From Bacillota bacterium (GTDB lineage: Bacteria; Bacillota; Sulfobacillia; JAJZYS01; JAJYTV01), in assembly GCA_021793645.1 (NCBI GenBank), contig JAJYSJ010000003.1:1-44992 (forward strand): DNA of 44,992 bases, in the 5' to 3' direction. Numbering within the stretch: position 1 is the stretch's first letter; the number at the start of each line of letters is the position of its first letter. The notes under the pieces are model-generated. The model did no database searches. It was not told the DNA's origin and worked only from the letters and a program-made list of their open reading frames with translations. Positions 6,878 to 14,338 of the stretch are shown piece after piece. The position numbers and the translations under genes were made by a program.

Positions 6878-7907
6878 CGGAAGGCTTGTTTCTGCGGATA
6901 TAAACTGATGTTCCAGTCTTGTCGGAGCAGATGCAGGTGGCTGAGCCAAGCGTCTCCACGGCGGGCAGGCGGCGTACCAGCGCCTTGCGGCGCAGCATCC
7001 GCTGGACCCCCACGGCCAGCGCGATCGTGACGATCGCCGGGAGCCCCTCCGGGATCGCAGCGACAGCCAGGCTGACGCCTGCGAGAAACATGTGGAACAG
7101 GCTCTCGCCGCGCATGACTCCCGCAACCACAACGACTCCCGCGATGGCGAGACAAGCCCATACGAGAGCCTTCCCGAGGCCCTCCAGCCGCTGCTGGAGC
7201 GGAGTCGCCTCCGTCTCCTGCTCTGTCAAAAGACGCGCAATCCCGCCCATCGCAGTACCACTGCCCGTCGCGGTGACGAGACCCACCGCCCGGCCACGGA
7301 CGACCGTCGTGCCGGCGAAGACCATGTTCTTGCGCTCGCCGATCGGCGCTCTGGCATCGCCAAGCCACTCGGCCGACTTCATCACCGGCACGGACTCGCC
7401 GGTCAGGAGAGCCTCCTCCATGCCAAACTCGGTGGTTTGCAGCAGGCGCGCGTCGGCCGCCGGCTTGTCGCCTGCCTCGAGCAGCAGGATGTCGCCTGGA
7501 ACAACCTCCGCTGCCAAAATCCGCAGTTCTCCACCCTCGCGCCGCACGCGGGCCGTGGGCGCCGACATCTCCTTCAGCGCTTCGAGGGACCGCTCTGCAC
7601 GGAATTCCTGCAAGGCGCCGAGCACGGCGTTCACGACCACGATCAGGAGGATCGTGACTGCGTCGCCCACTTCGCCGAGCACCAACGAAACACCAGTCGC
7701 CGCCAGCAGCACGAGCACCATGAAGTCGCGGAACTGCTCGAAGAAGACTCGCAGAAAACTGCGGCGGCGGGCCTTGGGCAGTTCGTTCGGCCCGTACTGT
7801 TCGAGGCGCCGCTTGGCCTCGCGTCCCGAAAGTCCCGCGCTCGCATTGCTGGAGAGCTGCGCGGCCACCTCGGGCACGGGCAGCTGGTGCGCATCCACCT
7901 GAAGCAT
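6843..7907 (-). pseudogene. P2-type cation ATPase truncated at the phosphorylation motif, copy 2
   Basis: 354 residues with the same domains as copy 1: N-terminal cation-ATPase domain, LTGESVPV in the actuator domain and AAIPEGLPAIV in helix M4. Here the phosphorylation motif is intact (CSDKTGT). The next codons leave the family and match the copy-1 tail (SVYI-R-KPSVG), ending after 21 residues. All of the nucleotide-binding part is missing, and it is not found anywhere down to 5077. It cannot complete the catalytic cycle. The ATG at 7907 has the same strong ribosome binding site as copy 1. Differences between the copies are mostly synonymous or conservative, which suggests protein-level selection at some time, before or after truncation. 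Confidence 0.8.
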
Positions 7908-7940
7908 GACCTCTCCCCTTTGCGCTGGGAGAAGCCTATG
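7908..7940 (-). promoter_or_regulatory. Invariant 33-nt leader of ATPase fragment, copy 2
   Basis: Identical to 1623-1655, with the same possible pairing of TCTCCC with GGGAGA of the ribosome binding site. Sequence similarity between the two copies ends exactly at 7940, so this is also the upstream boundary of the duplicated unit. Confidence 0.45.
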
Positions 7941-8433
7941 AACACTTGCTGAGCCGTAGCCCCGTGCAGGCTACATGCGCTCCCCTCCAGTCGAAGACCG
8001 GTGCGGCTTCCCCGAGAGCCCCCGTACGGAACGCGAGACCAGACTCCCGTCGCGCAAGGTCTCTACCGCAGGCCTGGCATCCGTGGTACCCGGGTTCAGG
8101 AGGTCGCTGGCATGCGCTTGAATTTCCGTGGAAGCCGTCTGCAAGCGCGACGCGTGACCCGCTAAGAAGCCTGATGCGGGAACGAACACCCGGGCCGCTG
8201 GCGGAAACCCACCAATCCGCATGGTGCAGTGCGCGCGACATAACCGCGCCAACTGGCCCCTGCCGCCTGGCCGTTCCTCATTCCGATCTTGCGCTAGCCT
8301 AGTGTGTAGTTCGTCGGCCCATTGCGACGTATGCCGCAGCGACGAATGGCAGGGGTTGTGAACGCCATCACACCCCTGCCATTCCCCTGGCACGTCTGCG
8401 GCCGACGACATACTCCTGGGAGGTGTGTACACG
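7941..8433. other. Divergent intergenic region upstream of the cytochrome operon
   Basis: About 490 nt without a convincing gene. ORFs exist on both strands (for example 7971-8444 minus) but lack ribosome binding sites and the strong GC third-position bias of the real genes. The only clear structure is the palindrome at 8345-8383. Promoters for the ATPase fragment (leftward) and the cytochrome operon (rightward) must lie here, but I could not fix their boxes. Confidence 0.5.
8345..8383 (+). promoter_or_regulatory. Long palindrome in the leader of the cytochrome operon
   Basis: Arms AATGGCAGGGGT (8345-8356) and ACCCCTGCCATT (8372-8383) pair perfectly. Three more pairs follow after one bulged T, with an 8-nt loop. 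It ends 50 nt before the first start codon and has no T run after it. An mRNA leader hairpin or a regulator binding site is more likely than a terminator. Confidence 0.5.
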
Positions 8434-8529
8434 ATGGTCAACAACGTCTGGCCGAACTATATCGTCGAGGGGCTCCTGCTCATCACCATCGTCGCTTCGC
8501 TGATTCTCCGGTACCCGCACCATGGGTAG
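8434..8529 (+). CDS. 31-residue single-helix membrane protein before cytochrome b
   Basis: The ATG at 8434 follows GGGAGGT, and the TAG overlaps the ATG of the cytochrome b gene at 8522. The peptide starts MVNNVWPNYIVEG, has one membrane helix (LLLITIVASLIL) and ends in RYPHHG. It is too short for standard gene finders. Good ribosome binding and coupling to cytochrome b suggest a small stabilising subunit of the complex, comparable in kind to the small single-helix subunits of b6f complexes. I see no sequence similarity that proves homology to those. Confidence 0.65.
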   Translation: MVNNVWPNYIVEGLLLITIVASLILRYPHHG

Positions 8530-9163
8530 CCGGCAGACCGGTCCGACAAACTGGACAGCGGCAGTACGCGGGCGGCTCGAGGACATCACCTGGGACTCCT
8601 TGCTGCCCACCGAACAGCCGGTATATGTGCGCTCCGTCGTGTACAGCTTCGGTGCCCTGACGCTCGGATCACTCGTGATCGTGATCGCCAGTGGCATCCT
8701 CCTCGCGGCCAATGGACCGTTCTGGTGGCAGACGCCGGGTGCGGGAGTGTTCGTACGTGGCCTCCATTTCTGGGGAGTGCAGACGTTCTTCTTCTTCATG
8801 ATTCTCCACCTGACGGCCCAGTTCTTCATGGGCTCGTGGCGACTCGGCCGGGGCGGAACATGGATCCTTGGCGTACTCAGCTTCGCCACATCCGTTATCA
8901 CCGCGTTCACGGGCTACTTGTCGAGGGGAGACTTTTTCTCCCAGTGGAACCAGGTGCAATCCAAGGATGCCTTCAACGGCGCCGGCATCGGCGCTTGGTT
9001 CAACGTCCTGAACAACGGCCAGATCTATGGGCTACATATTGCGGTGCTTCCCGCGATACTGGTTGCACTCGTCAGCCTGCACCTGCTGCTCGTGCGACGG
9101 CTCGGCGTGGTGCCGCCCTATCCGGCCGACAACCAGCTTGAAGAGAAGGAGGCGGAGCGATGA
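8522..9163 (+). CDS. Cytochrome b6-type membrane subunit of a quinol oxidoreductase
   Basis: 213 residues, the size of a split (b6-like) cytochrome b N-terminal part with four transmembrane helices. The two heme b groups would be held by four histidines in two helices: GLHFWG and ILHLTAQF in one, GLHIAVLP and SLHLLLVR in the other, all present. The GYLSRGDFFSQWN stretch corresponds to the quinone-site loop after the second helix. Role: electron transfer from a quinol, probably menaquinol, across the membrane. Its stop overlaps the next start (ATGA). No Rieske protein gene is in the window. Confidence 0.88.
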   Translation: MGSRQTGPTNWTAAVRGRLEDITWDSLLPTEQPVYVRSVVYSFGALTLGSLVIVIASGILLAANGPFWWQTPGAGVFVRGLHFWGVQTFFFFMILHLTAQFFMGSWRLGRGGTWILGVLSFATSVITAFTGYLSRGDFFSQWNQVQSKDAFNGAGIGAWFNVLNNGQIYGLHIAVLPAILVALVSLHLLLVRRLGVVPPYPADNQLEEKEAER

Positions 9164-10146
9164 GGCGCTACGAGACCGATCCTGCGGCGTACTCGCAGAC
9201 GAGGTTTGACCTTGTCAAAGAGGCGGTGATCGGCGGCGGCATCGCGGCACTGCTCATCGTCGCTGCCGCGCTGGTCTTTGGAGTTCCATACGTGAAGCCT
9301 CTGACGATCCAGAAGGTGGCGACGACGCAGCCGGTCTTGTTCCTGCGGACGGCTGCCCGTGAGCTTGGCGGGACGTCGACCATCGCGCAGTACGGTCCGC
9401 CCTACAACCACGGAACCGGAAGCGTGCAATCGCTCGGGCCGCTGCGTCCGCAGATGCTTCTCGGTGTCACCACCCCGATCAACACATCCGAACTCGACGT
9501 CCTCAAGCCGCTGTCGATGGCAATGCCGCTCGACCCGGCCCTCCGGCCAACCATCGCCCTGTGGAGGGGCGCAAGCCATGCCCAGCAGCAGACCTGGGTG
9601 CAGGCGTACCTGGCAGCGCTGTCGGCGGCTACGGCGCATCGCAACACCGTGCATGTCCCGCAGGCTGCGGATGGGCCCGTCCCGGCGATGCTCTCGGCAT
9701 TGCGCAAGTTGGCTGCCGGCGGGCTGATGTCGGGAGCGATCGATCGGTCGACGCCCGTCTACGGCTACGACGTGGCGCCGAGCCTGCTCTTCCTCCAGGG
9801 CGCGGCGCTCCAACAGATGGCGGGTCGCTACGACCTGCTAGGGGGGGAGTGGGGGATCATGCACGATGAGTACAGCTACCCAGGTCCGTGGTGGCTGACG
9901 CCCTACTCCGCCCTCTACCAGATCCCTCCATATTCGACCTCGTCGTCAGGCGACGCGCTGGCAGCCTACACGATGCTTCTGGCGCTTGTGGTGCTGCTCG
10001 CGCTCCCGTTCATTCCAGGGCTCCGCGACCTCCCGCGCCGGCTGCGCGTCTATCGGATCGTCTGGCGGGATTGGTACAAGGCCGAGGAACGCCAAGCGGA
10101 ACCGCACTCCACCGACACCTCGCCGCAGGGGAGAGATGCCTCGTGA
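9160..10146 (+). CDS. Membrane partner of cytochrome b, subunit IV-like at its C-terminus
   Basis: 328 residues, with a GAAGGAGG ribosome binding site inside the preceding gene. One helix near the N-terminus (AVIGGGIAALLIVAAALVFG) is followed by a large region (~50-255) predicted to be exposed outside the membrane, and a C-terminal helix (LAAYTMLLALVVLLALPFIPGL). The end, PFIPGLRDLPRRLRVYRIVWR, resembles the tail of cytochrome b C-terminal subunits in some Gram-positive and related bacteria. No CxxCH heme motif is seen. It probably replaces subunit IV in this complex. The assignment rests on gene order and the C-terminal segment. Confidence 0.65.
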   Translation: MRRYETDPAAYSQTRFDLVKEAVIGGGIAALLIVAAALVFGVPYVKPLTIQKVATTQPVLFLRTAARELGGTSTIAQYGPPYNHGTGSVQSLGPLRPQMLLGVTTPINTSELDVLKPLSMAMPLDPALRPTIALWRGASHAQQQTWVQAYLAALSAATAHRNTVHVPQAADGPVPAMLSALRKLAAGGLMSGAIDRSTPVYGYDVAPSLLFLQGAALQQMAGRYDLLGGEWGIMHDEYSYPGPWWLTPYSALYQIPPYSTSSSGDALAAYTMLLALVVLLALPFIPGLRDLPRRLRVYRIVWRDWYKAEERQAEPHSTDTSPQGRDAS

Positions 10147-10376
10147 AAGGCGCGCGTTTCCCTCTCCTGTGGGTATTGGGCTTGACGTTGGGGACGCTTG
10201 GCACAGGGTTTCTATTCGATGCCATGACGCAAGGCAGCTCCATGGATCTGCTCATCGGCCTCGCGTTGTTCCTTCCTGGGCTGTATCTCGCAGGGAACGT
10301 GCTGGCAAGAGCCCGGCGCATCTACCGGCAATCGGCTGCCCCGCGCCGCTCCCGCAGGTCCCAGGCTCACGGGTAG
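10143..10376 (+). CDS. Small two-helix membrane protein, end of cytochrome operon
   Basis: 77 residues from GTG 10143, overlapping the previous TGA (GTGA), so it is translationally coupled. It has two hydrophobic segments (FPLLWVLGLTLGTLGTGFLF and DLLIGLALFLPGLYLAGNVL) and a very basic tail (RRIYRQSAAPRRSRRSQ) that should stay in the cytoplasm. No family is recognised. Its place in the operon suggests an accessory subunit or assembly factor of the cytochrome complex. Confidence 0.65.
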   Translation: MKGARFPLLWVLGLTLGTLGTGFLFDAMTQGSSMDLLIGLALFLPGLYLAGNVLARARRIYRQSAAPRRSRRSQAHG

Positions 10377-10377
10377 T

Positions 10378-10438
10378 GCGGGGACGATTAGTTAGTTAGG
10401 GCCGCGTTGTGCGGGCCTAATCTCGGCCCCGTCCCTGC
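10378..10438 (+). terminator. Composite hairpin after the cytochrome operon
   Basis: The outer arms GCGGGGACG (10378-10386) and CGTCCCTGC (10430-10438) pair with one wobble. An inner pair GGGCCG/CGGCCC (10399-10404, 10424-10429) stacks below them. It lies between convergent genes. There is no T run, so the call is tentative. Confidence 0.4.
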
Positions 10439-10489
10439 AGACACGTCCGAATGTTCGGGGCGCAGTGCGGAGAAACTCTCCTGGCCGGT

Positions 10490-11680
10490 TCAGATGCGGC
10501 GCTTGAACCGATACCGCACGCGGCGCCTGCGTCGGGAGCGCCAGCGCCAAAGAACGCTCACGAAGCCGACGGCGAACACGGCGGCAATTGTGGACAAGAG
10601 GAAGTGACTGCTCTTCTTGGGCGCTGGAGAAGGCCCGCTCGCAACGAGTGGAATCGTCGCCAGGTCATCCGCTGCAAGTCTCACCAGCACCTGTCCTACT
10701 GGCTGGCCCTTGCGCCAGACTGCAGGCCAGTGAACCGTCGCCTGAATCGCCGGCAGGGTCTGCCCAGGACCGACAAGCCAGGAGTAGCCCGCTGTCGCGA
10801 CAGCGCGCGCACCGTCTGCGGCATGGCCGAAGACATCTCCGCGCTGCACGACCCCCACTTGGCGGTAGTGTGCGAAGCCCCAGTTGAGAAGGTTCTGCGG
10901 GTCGGTCCACATGTGGTAGAAGTCCGAGTGCAGCACCACAGCGATCAGGGTCACGCCGCCACGCGTGGCCACCGTGACGATGGACTGCTTGGCCTGGACC
11001 GTGTAGCCGATCTTGCCGCCAACCGCACCCGGGTAGCGCCAGAGCTCGAGGTTCTGGTTGTACATCGTGTACGGCTTGGGATCCCCGGGGAAGCGAAAGC
11101 TCTTGGCGGCATCGATCTGGCGGAACGCAGGGTAGGTGAAGGCTGCACGGGTGAATAGCGCCAGGTCGTGTGCTGTCGTCAGGTGGCCGGGAAGGTAGAG
11201 CCCGTCCGGGTTCAAAAACGTTGTGTTCGTCGCGCCAAGCTTCTTCGCTTCTGCATTCATCTGCGCAACGAAGCGGGGCACCGAGCCTGCCTCGGCAATT
11301 GCCAGTTCGACGGCGGCGTCGTTGCCTGAAACGAGCAGAAGGCCGTACAAGAGATTGCGGATCGTCAGCTTCTGCCCCGGTACGAGGTACGCTGAACTGC
11401 CCTCGACGCCGTACGCCTGAGGGGATACCGTGACGGTGCGTTGGAGGTCGCCGTGCATCACGGTCAGCAGGGCGGTCATGATCTTCGTGGTGGAGGCCGG
11501 TGCGAGTCTGACATTCTGATTGTGGGCCAAGAGCACTTGGCCCGTCGTCGCATCGATCAACTCATAGCCAATTCCCTTGACCGACGGCAAACTGCTCGCA
11601 GCCTCGGCCCCTTGCGCAGGCAGCGCAATCACGCAAAGCAGCAGCACAGCCGCGAGCGTACGTATAAGTCCTGCGTGCAT
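10490..11680 (-). CDS. dacF: D-alanyl-D-alanine carboxypeptidase (DacF/PBP5 family)
   Basis: 396 residues. It trims the terminal D-Ala from peptidoglycan stem peptides outside the membrane. The signal peptide is LIRTLAAVLLLCVIALPAQGAEA. Active-site motifs are STTK (SxxK, ~63-66) and SGN (~119-121). The third motif reads GGKIGYT where the family normally has KTG. A PBP5 C-terminal domain (~285-350) is followed by a membrane helix (FLLSTIAAVFAVGFVSVLW) and an Arg-rich tail, giving two possible anchors. GGGGGG precedes ATG 11680. It diverges from the methyltransferase gene. The KIG change may alter substrate binding, but the fold assignment is safe. Confidence 0.88.
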   Translation of the reverse strand: MHAGLIRTLAAVLLLCVIALPAQGAEAASSLPSVKGIGYELIDATTGQVLLAHNQNVRLAPASTTKIMTALLTVMHGDLQRTVTVSPQAYGVEGSSAYLVPGQKLTIRNLLYGLLLVSGNDAAVELAIAEAGSVPRFVAQMNAEAKKLGATNTTFLNPDGLYLPGHLTTAHDLALFTRAAFTYPAFRQIDAAKSFRFPGDPKPYTMYNQNLELWRYPGAVGGKIGYTVQAKQSIVTVATRGGVTLIAVVLHSDFYHMWTDPQNLLNWGFAHYRQVGVVQRGDVFGHAADGARAVATAGYSWLVGPGQTLPAIQATVHWPAVWRKGQPVGQVLVRLAADDLATIPLVASGPSPAPKKSSHFLLSTIAAVFAVGFVSVLWRWRSRRRRRVRYRFKRRI

Positions 11681-11730
11681 TGTGTCCCCCCGGGTTTGTA
11701 CCGTTCCCTTTCTTCTTTCCCTCGCAAGCC

Positions 11731-11758
11731 TTGTCCTCCCGGGAAATTCGGGTAGGAT
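11731..11758 (+). promoter_or_regulatory. Probable sigma-A type promoter of the methyltransferase gene
   Basis: TTGTCC (11731-11736), a 16-nt spacer and TAGGAT (11753-11758), about 50 nt before the GTG start. It fits the vegetative consensus moderately. Confidence 0.4.
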
Positions 11759-11805
11759 ACACGGCAGATCACACAGAATGTCAGCCGTCGAGGGAGGGGT
11801 GCGTT

Positions 11806-13359
11806 GTGAACGGCGGGTTGCCGGACATCACAGATGACCTCCAACTGCTGTTAAAGCGCGCCGTCTTCTTCGATCCCTGGCTGGCCGCGTTGACCGAGCA
11901 GGACCTCGAACCGCGGGTCGAACTGGTCCTCGACGAAGGCGTGCGCGATTTGATGCGTCACTTCTGGACTGAACGCGACCGAGCGCAAGCCCTGGGCGTC
12001 CTTCCCGTCTACGACCAACTCGTCTCGGAGAGCCTGCGCACCTGCATCTTGTCGACGGCCTGCCTGCGCGCTGTCTGGGACGGACTGCCGCGCGTTCCCA
12101 ACGAGGCCCGGATGCTTGCACTCCTCAAGGACCTGCACGAGTTCTCCACGTTGCACGGCCTCGGAGCAATCGTGCGTGCGAGCATCGGCGTCCTCGCCTA
12201 CGAGAACATCTCCGCCTTGGACTACTACGACGGCATTCGCGAGGAGGACTTCCTGCAGGGCCGGCTGCACCGTCCCTGGGTCGCCTCCAGTCTATCCAGT
12301 GAACTCACGTTGATGCTGACGCTCGACGCCGCCGCCATCGAGATGAGCCAGGGAGTCCGCTACGTCCGGCTCACGCCGCACGGGCGCAAGCGCGGAAGAG
12401 AACTCGGCGACCAACTGCGCGCCGCCAAGTACATCGACAGGCGCGTCCAGGCGCTCTACGTGGCCCATTTCGACTTAAACACCGACGGCTACGACCACCT
12501 TTTCGATCGGTTCATACCCTCTCTGCCGTTGGCCCGCAAACGACTGCTCGAGATCTTCGCCCCAGTTCAGGGATCGCGAGTGCTTGAACTCGGGTCCGGC
12601 ACCGGCATCTTTACGTTTGAGACAGGGCTCTGCCGGGCGGTCGGGCCGGACGGCGAGCTGTACGCGCTTGAGCCGGCCCAGGAAATGACGACCGTCGCAC
12701 GTCAGCGCGCCCAGATGTGCAGCATCCGAAGTGTGCGATTCGTCCAGGGGCGGGCAGAGTCGACTCCATTCGAGGACGGCCTGTTCGACGGCGTCGTCAG
12801 TTCTCTGATGCTCCACTTCGCCGACGCCGAGCGGACGTTCGCCGAATGCTTCCGCATCCTGCGGCCTGGCGGACGCGTGGCGATGCTCTGGATGTTCGCC
12901 TGGGACATCCAGGAGAGCCGCCCGTTCTTCGAATGGATGGAGCCAATGCAGGCGCTCGTGCAGCGCCCGCATGAGAGCGGGTTCACCAACCGCCGCTTTC
13001 TTACCCTCGAACATGCGCAGGCGCTGCTGACACGTGCGGGCTTTGTCGACGTGCACACGGAGCGCATGGCACTGCCGCATGAACTTTGGCACGTGGAGGA
13101 CGTCGTGCGCGCAACCCTGGCCATGGGGGTGTACCAGCGAGAGTTCGAGCAGCTGCCCTGGGCGGCTCGCCAGGATCTGATCCGTGAACTGATCGCGCGC
13201 GGAGAGGCCGCCCGCCAGCGCTATTCGCATGAAGAACTGACCGCCACGAACTACGCAGGGTTCCTCAGCGCACGCAGGCCTGACGAACCCGGAAGACACC
13301 TGCGTCCGGCGATCTCACTCGAGCGTCGGCGCCGCGTCAGCCGAACAGGCGGCGCATGA
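11806..13359 (+). CDS. SAM-dependent methyltransferase with long N-terminal domain
   Basis: 517 residues from GTG 11806 behind GGGAGGGG; the longer upstream frame has no such site. Residues ~250-400 form a class I methyltransferase: motif I VLELGSGTGIFTFE, then LYALEPAQEM with the acidic residue for the SAM ribose, GRAESTPFEDGLFDGVVSS and a FRILRPGGRVAMLWM strand. The N-terminal ~240 residues are helical. They include EMSQGVRYVRLTPHGRKRGRELG, reminiscent of a winged-helix wing and recognition region, but the fold is uncertain. The substrate is unknown; small molecules or cofactors are typical for this type-11 branch. Its 3' end overlaps the convergent MerR-like gene by 23 nt. Confidence 0.75.
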   Translation: MNGGLPDITDDLQLLLKRAVFFDPWLAALTEQDLEPRVELVLDEGVRDLMRHFWTERDRAQALGVLPVYDQLVSESLRTCILSTACLRAVWDGLPRVPNEARMLALLKDLHEFSTLHGLGAIVRASIGVLAYENISALDYYDGIREEDFLQGRLHRPWVASSLSSELTLMLTLDAAAIEMSQGVRYVRLTPHGRKRGRELGDQLRAAKYIDRRVQALYVAHFDLNTDGYDHLFDRFIPSLPLARKRLLEIFAPVQGSRVLELGSGTGIFTFETGLCRAVGPDGELYALEPAQEMTTVARQRAQMCSIRSVRFVQGRAESTPFEDGLFDGVVSSLMLHFADAERTFAECFRILRPGGRVAMLWMFAWDIQESRPFFEWMEPMQALVQRPHESGFTNRRFLTLEHAQALLTRAGFVDVHTERMALPHELWHVEDVVRATLAMGVYQREFEQLPWAARQDLIRELIARGEAARQRYSHEELTATNYAGFLSARRPDEPGRHLRPAISLERRRRVSRTGGA

Positions 13360-14083
13360 CGCTTCCGCGCTTGCGGTCCCGCCGCGACTTCAAGGTGCCG
13401 AGCTCGCTGCGCAGGTGGCTCACCTCTTGCTGCGTACGCACCAGAGCCATCAGCACGCGATCGCGATCCTGACGCTCCCGTTCGACGTTTTGCATGATGA
13501 CGTCGCGCAGTTTGCCGATTTCGTCCGCGAGCGGTTCTTGGGTAGCGGCAGCCGCAACCTCCGCCTGGCTGTGCCTGGTCGGCGCGATGGTGGGGGCTGT
13601 CTCATTTTGCCCAGCCATGCGATCAGCGGCGGCCTCCAAACCGGGATCGGCCACCTCGTTCAGCGGGGTATCCTCCCGTCCCATCGCGGGCTCACCTTGC
13701 GCTGCGCGATGCGCTGCGCCCTCTTCCCCACCGCGCTCTTCGTCCGGTGGTCGATGGGGGGCGCCGGCAGGGCTGCCTGCTGCATGGGGTCTAGGGCGCG
13801 CACGCCGCTCCGCGAGCGAAACGGATTGCGCGGCTGTCGCCGCCGCATTCCGCTCTTCAATCGGGCGCGTTGTCGCCAGGGCATCGAGAATCGCACTGCG
13901 TGGGCGCCCTGCCAGCGACATGCGCGCGGCGATCTGCAGCCGCGCCAAGTCCAGCGCGGTGAAGCGGCCGCTCTGCGGCGCACTCAACCACTCGTGGTAG
14001 TTCTCGACCAGACGTCGCACTGTGCGCGGGGGCAATCTGAGTTGATGCGCAAGTTCCTGTCGGTCGAACACGCGGTCCGCCAT
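13337..14083 (-). CDS. MerR-like HTH protein with coiled-coil C-terminus
   Basis: 248 residues from ATG 14083 (GAGGTG upstream). The N-terminus is a MerR-like winged helix (FDRQELAHQLRLPPRTVRRLVENYHEWL, then FTALDLARLQIAARMSLAG). The middle ~100 residues are a low-complexity Ala/Arg/Glu/Pro linker. The C-terminus (~185-240) is a predicted coiled coil (EIGKLRDVIMQNVERERQDRD and following), ending in the basic tail RRDRKRGSVMRRLFG. The layout recalls RacA-type chromosome-anchoring proteins and other MerR-coil proteins of Firmicutes, but no sequence signature ties it to RacA. It is the last gene of the long minus-strand series. Confidence 0.6.
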   Translation of the reverse strand: MADRVFDRQELAHQLRLPPRTVRRLVENYHEWLSAPQSGRFTALDLARLQIAARMSLAGRPRSAILDALATTRPIEERNAAATAAQSVSLAERRARPRPHAAGSPAGAPHRPPDEERGGEEGAAHRAAQGEPAMGREDTPLNEVADPGLEAAADRMAGQNETAPTIAPTRHSQAEVAAAATQEPLADEIGKLRDVIMQNVERERQDRDRVLMALVRTQQEVSHLRSELGTLKSRRDRKRGSVMRRLFG

Positions 14084-14152
14084 CTCAACACCTCGGCCCA
14101 TGCCTTCGCAGCGTGGGCCTGGGCTTCCTGCGCGGATCTTGCCAGCTCGTGT

Positions 14153-14311
14153 CTAGCGTTCGACATGCAACCGCTCTGCCTGTTGCAGGGCGCTTTGCAG
14201 CGCCCGACACTGGTCGAGGGACTCCTCCAGAAGGCGTAGCAGGAGCGTGCGGCTACGTCGCAGGCGCATGAGTTCTCGGTGCAGCTGCCGGACTCGCATT
14301 TCCTCGTCCAT
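14153..14311 (-). CDS. 52-residue helical protein
   Basis: The ATG at 14311 has GGGGG six nt upstream. The protein starts MDEEMRVRQLHRELMRLRRS and is almost entirely heptad-like charged/leucine sequence, probably one long helix or short coiled coil. It lies between the PHP gene and the MerR-like coiled-coil gene on the same strand. It could interact with the latter, since both have coil-forming parts. No family is recognised. A second overlapping ORF (14166-13984) lacks a ribosome binding site. Confidence 0.45.
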   Translation of the reverse strand: MDEEMRVRQLHRELMRLRRSRTLLLRLLEESLDQCRALQSALQQAERLHVER

Positions 14312-14338
14312 TCGAACCCCCGGCATTACGTGTACGGG

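Noticed and set aside
1-7940. Assembly artefact as the cause of the duplicated unit
   Set aside because: The copies differ at ~9-21% of positions and have different flanking DNA, so they are real diverged copies.
7971-8444. 157-codon minus-strand ORF in the region before the cytochrome operon
   Set aside because: Its third-position GC is much lower than in genes nearby, there is no ribosome binding site, and the product has no recognisable pattern.
13984-14166. 60-codon ORF overlapping the start of the MerR-like gene
   Set aside because: No ribosome binding site, and ~100 nt of overlap with a better supported gene.
13415-14239. 274-codon plus-strand ORF opposite the MerR-like gene
   Set aside because: Antisense to a gene with a clear HTH and coiled-coil product; no initiation signals.
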